Both the position numbers and the translations under genes were made by a program. Shown one piece after another: positions 59,645 through 64,000 of a stretch of 64,000 bases of DNA. The stretch's first letter is position 1, and every line of letters begins with the position of its first letter. The stretch lies in NCBI GenBank assembly GCA_947500005.1, contig CANMQJ010000006.1, forward strand, positions 1-64,000, given 5' to 3'. The notes under the pieces are model-generated. The model ran no database searches, was not told the DNA's origin, and saw only the letters and a program-made list of their open reading frames with translations. Source of the stretch: an uncultured Paracoccaceae bacterium (GTDB taxonomy: Bacteria > Pseudomonadota > Alphaproteobacteria > Rhodobacterales > Rhodobacteraceae).

Positions 59645-60643
59645 GTGTCCAAGGTTGTTCTTCACATCGGTGGTCACAAGACGGCGACGACCACCATACA
59701 GGACATGTTCCATGCCAATGCGGACATCCTGGCCGAGCATGGCGTGATCTATCCCCGGTTCGAACGGCAGACCGGGCATCACGGCCTGGTGATCAACTGG
59801 AAGAAGATGCCCAAGATCTATCGCCTGCCCGAAGGCGATATCGGAACGCTGAAGGCGCTGGTAGAAGCGCATGCCGGGACTGACAACACGCTGTTCCTGA
59901 GCAGCGAGGAATTTTCGCGCGACCGGTGCCTGGTGGATATCGCCAAGATTCGCGAGATCCTGGAGCCTTTCGACGAGATCGAGGTCATCTGCGTCCTGCG
60001 TCCGCAGTGGCAGTTCCTGCAGTCCGCCTATGTGGAGGTCGCGCGGGGCCGCTGCCCGCCGCGCCCGGGCAAGGTGGTGGAGCAGGCAATCGAAACCAGC
60101 CTCTACGAAGGGCTTTGGGTGGATTACAACCGCTTGATTGCGCGGCTCGACGGGGTGTTCAGCCCGGAAGAGATCACCCTTTTCTCGTTCTGGTCCTGCC
60201 GGGAATACCCCGGCGGAATCGTGGGCAAATTTCTCGACCATCTCGGCCTGGATCTGAAGCCCTCGCAGATGGAGACGGTGAATGGCGGAAACTCGAACGT
60301 CTCTCCGCTAACCTTGGCGAGTTACGCGGCCAATATCGTGGCCGAGCCCGAACCGGCGCCGATGTGGCTGGTCAACAAGACCACCCATGCGCTGCGCCAG
60401 GAAATCGGGGGTTCGGTGAGGCCCTGCCTTTTCACGCGGGCGGAATTCGCCCTTTTGAAAGAGCATTTCGATCCGTTGAACGCTGAATTGGCGCAGCATC
60501 CCGCCGCGCAGCGAAACGGGTTCCGGTTGGCCCCCTTCGCGCCGCATGGCGTAAACCTGTTTCGCGAGGACCTGACGACGGCCTTCTGGGTCCGGGTCGC
60601 GCGCATGGGATTCCAAGGAATGCTGAAGGCGCGCAAGACATGA
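59645..60643 (+). CDS. Sulfotransferase-like protein (HKTxTTTIQ type), copy 1
   Basis: This 332-aa protein begins at GTG 59645 behind GGAAGGGA. The PAPS-binding-like loop VLHIGGHKTATTTIQ (residues 5-19) corresponds to the 5'-phosphosulfate motif. ICVLRPQWQFLQSAYVEV is a candidate 3'-phosphate site. It also has FLSSEEFSRDR and ends GVNLFREDLTTAFWVRVARM. It is clearly paralogous to the next gene, sharing the loop, SSEEFSR, VLRPQW and C-terminal motifs. Glycan sulfation is inferred from context. Confidence 0.78.
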   Translation: MSKVVLHIGGHKTATTTIQDMFHANADILAEHGVIYPRFERQTGHHGLVINWKKMPKIYRLPEGDIGTLKALVEAHAGTDNTLFLSSEEFSRDRCLVDIAKIREILEPFDEIEVICVLRPQWQFLQSAYVEVARGRCPPRPGKVVEQAIETSLYEGLWVDYNRLIARLDGVFSPEEITLFSFWSCREYPGGIVGKFLDHLGLDLKPSQMETVNGGNSNVSPLTLASYAANIVAEPEPAPMWLVNKTTHALRQEIGGSVRPCLFTRAEFALLKEHFDPLNAELAQHPAAQRNGFRLAPFAPHGVNLFREDLTTAFWVRVARMGFQGMLKARKT

Positions 60644-60685
60644 CGAGTGGCGCGGCTCGGGGAAGTCATAGTCCCTGAAGTGTCA

Positions 60686-61729
60686 ATGGTGCGGGATAAA
60701 GCGTTGTCGAAGCTGTTATTGCATATCGGGACTCACAAGACCGGGACAACGACGATCCAGCAGAAATTCTGGTTGAATGCCCCCGCACTTGCCGAACGCG
60801 GGATCGTCTATCCCAGGCTCGACGCAAATTATGGCCATCACGGCCTGACGGCACCCTGGTCGCCGGTGGAAATGGTGGACCCGGGTTTTCTGCTGGAAGG
60901 CGGAGCCCCCGAAGCATTTCGTCGTCTGGCCGCTGAATATTCCCGGACCGATCGCACGGTATTTCTGAGCAGTGAAGAGTTTTCGCGGTCCGGACCGAAT
61001 GACGGTGTCAATTATCGTGAGTTGCGCGATTATCTTTCCGCCTTCGACGAAGTTCGGGTCGTCTGCGTCCTGCGCCCGCAATGGGAATTCATGCAATCGG
61101 TCTATGTCGAGCTTTCCAAGGTGATGGCCCCGCCCGAACCTGCGCGGTTCATTCTGACTTCGCGCAAGAAGGGTGTCTTTGCCGGGCTTTGGGGCGACTA
61201 CAACCTTCTTCTCGACCGGCTCGAAGAGGCTTTCGGCGCTCAGAACGTGATCCTGCTGGACTATGAAAAGAGCAGCCGGAGTCCGGGTGGGATCGTGGGG
61301 GCGATGCTGAACCTGCTGGGGCAGGATCCGATGGAGCCGGCTTTCCTGGACATGCGCGAGGGTGCATCCAACGTCTCGGCCCCGGCGCTGGCCTGCTGGG
61401 TCGCCAACCAGATCGCCAAGCCCGATGTCGCCTCGGACTGGCTGGTGGAACTGGCGACCGAGGCCCTGCAGGCGGAGTTCGGGGAGCATCTTTCGACCTG
61501 CGTCTTTACGCGGGCGGAATTTCACGGCCTCAAACGCTGGTGCGAACCGTTGAACCGGAGCCTGGAACGGCGCCGCCAGGAAGTGCAACCGGATTTCCGT
61601 CTGGAACCCTTTGTGCCGACTGGGGTAAACCTGTTCCGCGAAGACCTGACCAGGTCCTTCTGGCTGCGGATGGGGCGCACGGGGTTCGGCCTTGCGCTTG
61701 CTGCCGCAGCGGAGACGGACGAGGGTTAG
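60686..61729 (+). CDS. Sulfotransferase-like protein (HKTxTTTIQ type), copy 2
   Basis: This 347-aa paralogue of the preceding gene has LLHIGTHKTGTTTIQ (residues 11-25), FLSSEEFSRSG, VVCVLRPQWEFMQSVYVELS, VFTRAEFHGLKRW and GVNLFREDLTRSFWLRMGRT. The loop contains the standard Gly (HKTGT) where copy 1 has Ala (HKTAT). A GTG at 60647 would lengthen it by 13 residues but has no Shine-Dalgarno; ATG 60686 is preferred. A 42-bp gap separates the copies. They probably sulfate different positions of the same polymer (inference). Confidence 0.78.
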   Translation: MVRDKALSKLLLHIGTHKTGTTTIQQKFWLNAPALAERGIVYPRLDANYGHHGLTAPWSPVEMVDPGFLLEGGAPEAFRRLAAEYSRTDRTVFLSSEEFSRSGPNDGVNYRELRDYLSAFDEVRVVCVLRPQWEFMQSVYVELSKVMAPPEPARFILTSRKKGVFAGLWGDYNLLLDRLEEAFGAQNVILLDYEKSSRSPGGIVGAMLNLLGQDPMEPAFLDMREGASNVSAPALACWVANQIAKPDVASDWLVELATEALQAEFGEHLSTCVFTRAEFHGLKRWCEPLNRSLERRRQEVQPDFRLEPFVPTGVNLFREDLTRSFWLRMGRTGFGLALAAAAETDEG

Positions 61730-61790
61730 GAAAGGGTTGGCCTGAACTGCGCTTCGGGCAGGCAGAAAAACCAAGACGAGGCGCGTGGAG

Positions 61791-62408
61791 ATGCCGATTT
61801 ACATGAAGGGCGGGAAATCCGTCCTGTTCATCCATATCCCCAAGACAGCCGGAACCGCGGTTGATCATGCCTTTCTCAGCGCCGGGTGGCAGGTCTCCTT
61901 TCAGGAGGGGGGCGGACAGCCTGGCTCGATATTTCGGCATCTGCGCTGTTCATTCCAGCATTTCCACGCCGCGCTGCTGCGCGAAATGATGCTGCTGAGC
62001 AGTTTCGACGCGATCTTCACCGTGATGCGAGAGCCAATGGCGCGACTGCGAAGCGAGTACCGCTGGCGGCGCGCCCAGTCGGAGCAGCCGTTGCCGCAAT
62101 TCGACGTCTGGGTGAACAGGATGCTCGACGCATATCAGCGCAATTCCTTCGTGATGGACAACCACATCCGCCCGCAGGAGCAGTTCATTCTGCCGCAGGC
62201 ACAGGTGACGGCTCTTGAAAAGGGTCTTGATCACACGTTGGCGCAGCTTTCGAAAAAGTTGGAGGTGGAGATCCCGCTGCAAGATGCGGCACAGGTGAAC
62301 ACCTCGCCACCCGCTCCGGATCTGGATCTGAGCAAAACCACGCGGTCGCGGGTCACCCGGTTCTATGGCAAGGATATCGCGTTGCATCGCTGGTTGATGG
62401 AGGGTTGA
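61791..62408 (+). CDS. Small sulfotransferase family 2 protein
   Basis: A 205-aa protein with PAPS loop LFIHIPKTAGTAVDHAF (residues 12-28) and a 3'-phosphate motif TVMREPMARLRSEYRWRR, matching the Sulfotransfer_2 family. It is shorter than usual, with a compact C-terminal half (YQRNSFVMDNHIRPQEQFIL). The ATG at 61791 has GACGAGG 8 nt upstream; GTG 61785 would add two residues. It follows the paralogue pair in the same direction. Confidence 0.82.
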   Translation: MPIYMKGGKSVLFIHIPKTAGTAVDHAFLSAGWQVSFQEGGGQPGSIFRHLRCSFQHFHAALLREMMLLSSFDAIFTVMREPMARLRSEYRWRRAQSEQPLPQFDVWVNRMLDAYQRNSFVMDNHIRPQEQFILPQAQVTALEKGLDHTLAQLSKKLEVEIPLQDAAQVNTSPPAPDLDLSKTTRSRVTRFYGKDIALHRWLMEG

Positions 62409-62489
62409 CCCGCCATCGTTTGCCGGGCAGGTCCGAAAGGCGATAGACAGAAAGATATTTGAACCGACGGGCGTCAGGGCGGGCAACTG

Positions 62490-63221
62490 ATGAAGACAGT
62501 TTTGATCGTGGGTCACAGCCATATTGGCAATATCCAGCAGGCCCACGCCGAACGCTCGGGCAAGGTCGGGGGGCTGAACATCGAGTTCGCGCCGATCGGC
62601 AGCGAATTCTATCTGCCCAATCTCGACGCCGAGGGGCGGCTGACGTCGAACGTCTCCAAGATCGTCCGCGCGCCGCGCTTCGACTTGATCGTTTCCTGCA
62701 TGGCTGGCAACGCGCATTTCAGCATGGGACTGGTGAACAACCCCCGGAAATACGACTTCGTTCTGCCGCAGGCGCCGGACCTGCCGCTGGAGGAGGGCGC
62801 CGAGATCCTGCCACACGCGCTGATACGTCGGCATCTTCTCGAAATGGCGCATGAGACGATACCGGTCCTGCCAGCCATCCGCGCGGTGACTGCGGTCCCG
62901 ATGGTGCATCTGGAATCCCCGCCGCCTGTCCCCCCCGAGAATGTGCGCCAACATGCCAAGCATTTCGCCCCGCTGATCAAGCATTACGGCCTGTCCCGGC
63001 CCGAGCGGACCTGGAGGTTCTGGCGGTTGCAGGCGCAGATCATGCGGGATCTCTGCGAGGAACATGGGATCGGCTATCTGCCGGTTCCGGAGGGAATGAA
63101 GGACGAGAAGGGTTTTCTCGTACCGTCCGCCTGGCTGGATGATCCGACCCATGCGGGGCCGACTTACGGCCACGCCGTTTTGGACCAGTTGGTCCAACAT
63201 TGCAGGGAGATGCAGCCATGA
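62490..63221 (+). CDS. SGNH hydrolase-like protein
   Basis: This 243-aa protein is not firmly recognised. VLIVGHSHIGN (residues 4-14) looks like block I of the SGNH family, with Ser10 as nucleophile in GHSH instead of GDS. CMAGNAHFSMG near residue 74 resembles the oxyanion Gly/Asn blocks, and WLDDPTHAGPTYGHAVL (215-231) supplies a DxxH pair. This suggests an esterase or acyltransferase acting on the glycan (inference). It lies in the sulfotransferase cluster and overlaps the next gene by 4 bp (ATGA). Confidence 0.65.
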   Translation: MKTVLIVGHSHIGNIQQAHAERSGKVGGLNIEFAPIGSEFYLPNLDAEGRLTSNVSKIVRAPRFDLIVSCMAGNAHFSMGLVNNPRKYDFVLPQAPDLPLEEGAEILPHALIRRHLLEMAHETIPVLPAIRAVTAVPMVHLESPPPVPPENVRQHAKHFAPLIKHYGLSRPERTWRFWRLQAQIMRDLCEEHGIGYLPVPEGMKDEKGFLVPSAWLDDPTHAGPTYGHAVLDQLVQHCREMQP

Positions 63222-64000
63222 CCCGGCAGACGCCCTATTCACTCTTGCCCGATACGGCCTATTGGCGCCGGTCGATGGCCGAGCTTCCATTCGCCGAGGT
63301 CGATCCCGTTCCCACCAATCCGCCTTTCGGGCTAACGCCCGAGGACAAGGTGATGACCGCGGGAAGCTGCTTCGCTCAGCATATCGCGCGATACCTTCGG
63401 CAGAGCGGTTTCAACTCACTGATCACCGAAACCGCGCATCCGATGATCTCGGCCGAGAACGCGGCTCTCTTCAATTACGGCACATTCACTGCGCGATACG
63501 GCAATATCTACGTCGTTCGGCAGTTGCTTCAGCTGTTCAAGCGCGTCTATGGCCGCTTTCAACCCGTCGAGGATATCTGGGTCGAACCGGATGGCAGTAT
63601 CCTCGACCCCTTTCGTCCACAGATACAGCCTGGTGGTTTCGCCACGCGGCGGGAGTTCGACCTGGACCGCCAGCAGCATTTCGCGGCGGTCCGGCGCGGG
63701 TTCGAGGAGTTGGACGTATTCGTCTTCACGCTGGGCCTGACCGAGGGCTGGGTCTCGCGGCAGGATGGGGCCGTATTTCCGCTGTGCCCCGGAACGGTGG
63801 GCGGCCAGTTCGATCCCGACCGGCACATGTTCCACAATTTCTCGGTCTCCGAGATTGTCGCGGACATGACGGAATTCATCGTTCTTCTGCACCAGGTGAA
63901 TCCGAGGGCGCGGATCATCCTGACCGTCTCACCGGTTCCGCTGATCGCCACGGCATCGGGCAGGCACGTTCTGACGGCGACAACCTATTCCAAATCCGTT
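63218..64000 (+). CDS. GSCFA domain protein, truncated by the window end
   Basis: Open frame from ATG 63218, overlapping the previous stop, through the last base (261 codons without a stop). The name-giving motif is TAGSCFAQHIARYLRQSG, with GSCFA at residues 49-53. The domain continues with LITETAHPMISAENAALFNY, FGRFQPVEDIWVEP-like KRVYGRFQPVEDIWVEPDG, VFVFTLGLTEGW and ARIILTVSPVPLIATASGRH. GSCFA proteins are SGNH-fold relatives found in polysaccharide loci. Coupled to the SGNH-like gene, so both may modify the exported glycan. The 3' end is outside the window. Confidence 0.85.
   Translation, partial: MTRQTPYSLLPDTAYWRRSMAELPFAEVDPVPTNPPFGLTPEDKVMTAGSCFAQHIARYLRQSGFNSLITETAHPMISAENAALFNYGTFTARYGNIYVVRQLLQLFKRVYGRFQPVEDIWVEPDGSILDPFRPQIQPGGFATRREFDLDRQQHFAAVRRGFEELDVFVFTLGLTEGWVSRQDGAVFPLCPGTVGGQFDPDRHMFHNFSVSEIVADMTEFIVLLHQVNPRARIILTVSPVPLIATASGRHVLTATTYSKSV

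Noticed and set aside
1..64000. CRISPR array or prophage
   Set aside because: No regularly spaced repeats beyond the two-copy repeat at 13.57 kb, and no phage structural or integrase genes.

Overview
The window is GC-rich chromosomal DNA of an alphaproteobacterium, most likely a marine Rhodobacteraceae (roseobacter-type) species. This rests on gene content and style: glcDEF, a DUF1523 protein, a GT14-type glycosyltransferase with a long C-terminal extension, paired LysR regulators, heavy ATGA/GTGA start-stop overlaps, and short intergenic motifs typical of that family. No rRNA operon, CRISPR array or prophage is visible. One decayed IS256-type transposase lies at the left edge beside tRNA-Pro(CGG).

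Layout. 1-6600: transposase remnant, tRNA-Pro, CHAD protein, leuB, a LysR/NAD(P)-reductase divergent pair, a degenerate EEP-fold exported protein and a membrane protein. 6860-11000: a GcvT/DmdA-like folate-dependent protein and leuD-hdeD-leuC on the minus strand. 11200-13550: MscS channel, rsfS, rlmH. 13550-17730: glycolate oxidase glcDEF behind an unusual repeat-rich control region. 17800-22200: two tandem exported trypsin-like proteases, hsp20 with a good RpoH-type promoter, and a YeiE/YeiH-like divergent pair. 22240-25180: succinate-semialdehyde dehydrogenase and creatinase, divergent.

25335-32013: a tightly packed seven-gene operon encoding a coiled-coil protein, an unknown 372-aa protein, an AAA+ ATPase, two tiny membrane proteins, an unknown 448-aa protein and a DUF1523 membrane protein. 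I regard this as the best candidate for an undescribed system: probably an AAA+ remodelling machine coupled to the inner membrane.

32059-44650: GT14-like glycosyltransferase and sulfotransferase (divergent), methyltransferase/LysR pair, smpB, sseA, aromatic/aspartate aminotransferase, glnK-amtB nitrogen module, a class A penicillin-binding protein, and mlaA-mlaC (outer-membrane lipid asymmetry). 44840-54110: type I secretion ABC/HlyD pair, ridA, glycerophosphodiesterase, FemAB-like acyltransferase, phhB, peroxiredoxin, ferredoxin reductase, rsmD and map.

54254-64000 (running off the window): a surface polysaccharide locus with KpsT/KpsE/KpsM export components, a fused RgpF-WbsX-type enzyme, three sulfotransferase-like proteins, an SGNH-like protein and a GSCFA protein. 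Together with the sulfotransferase at 33.8 kb, this suggests a sulfated and perhaps acyl-modified capsule. The kpsE homologue appears to start at a rare ATT codon behind a perfect Shine-Dalgarno.
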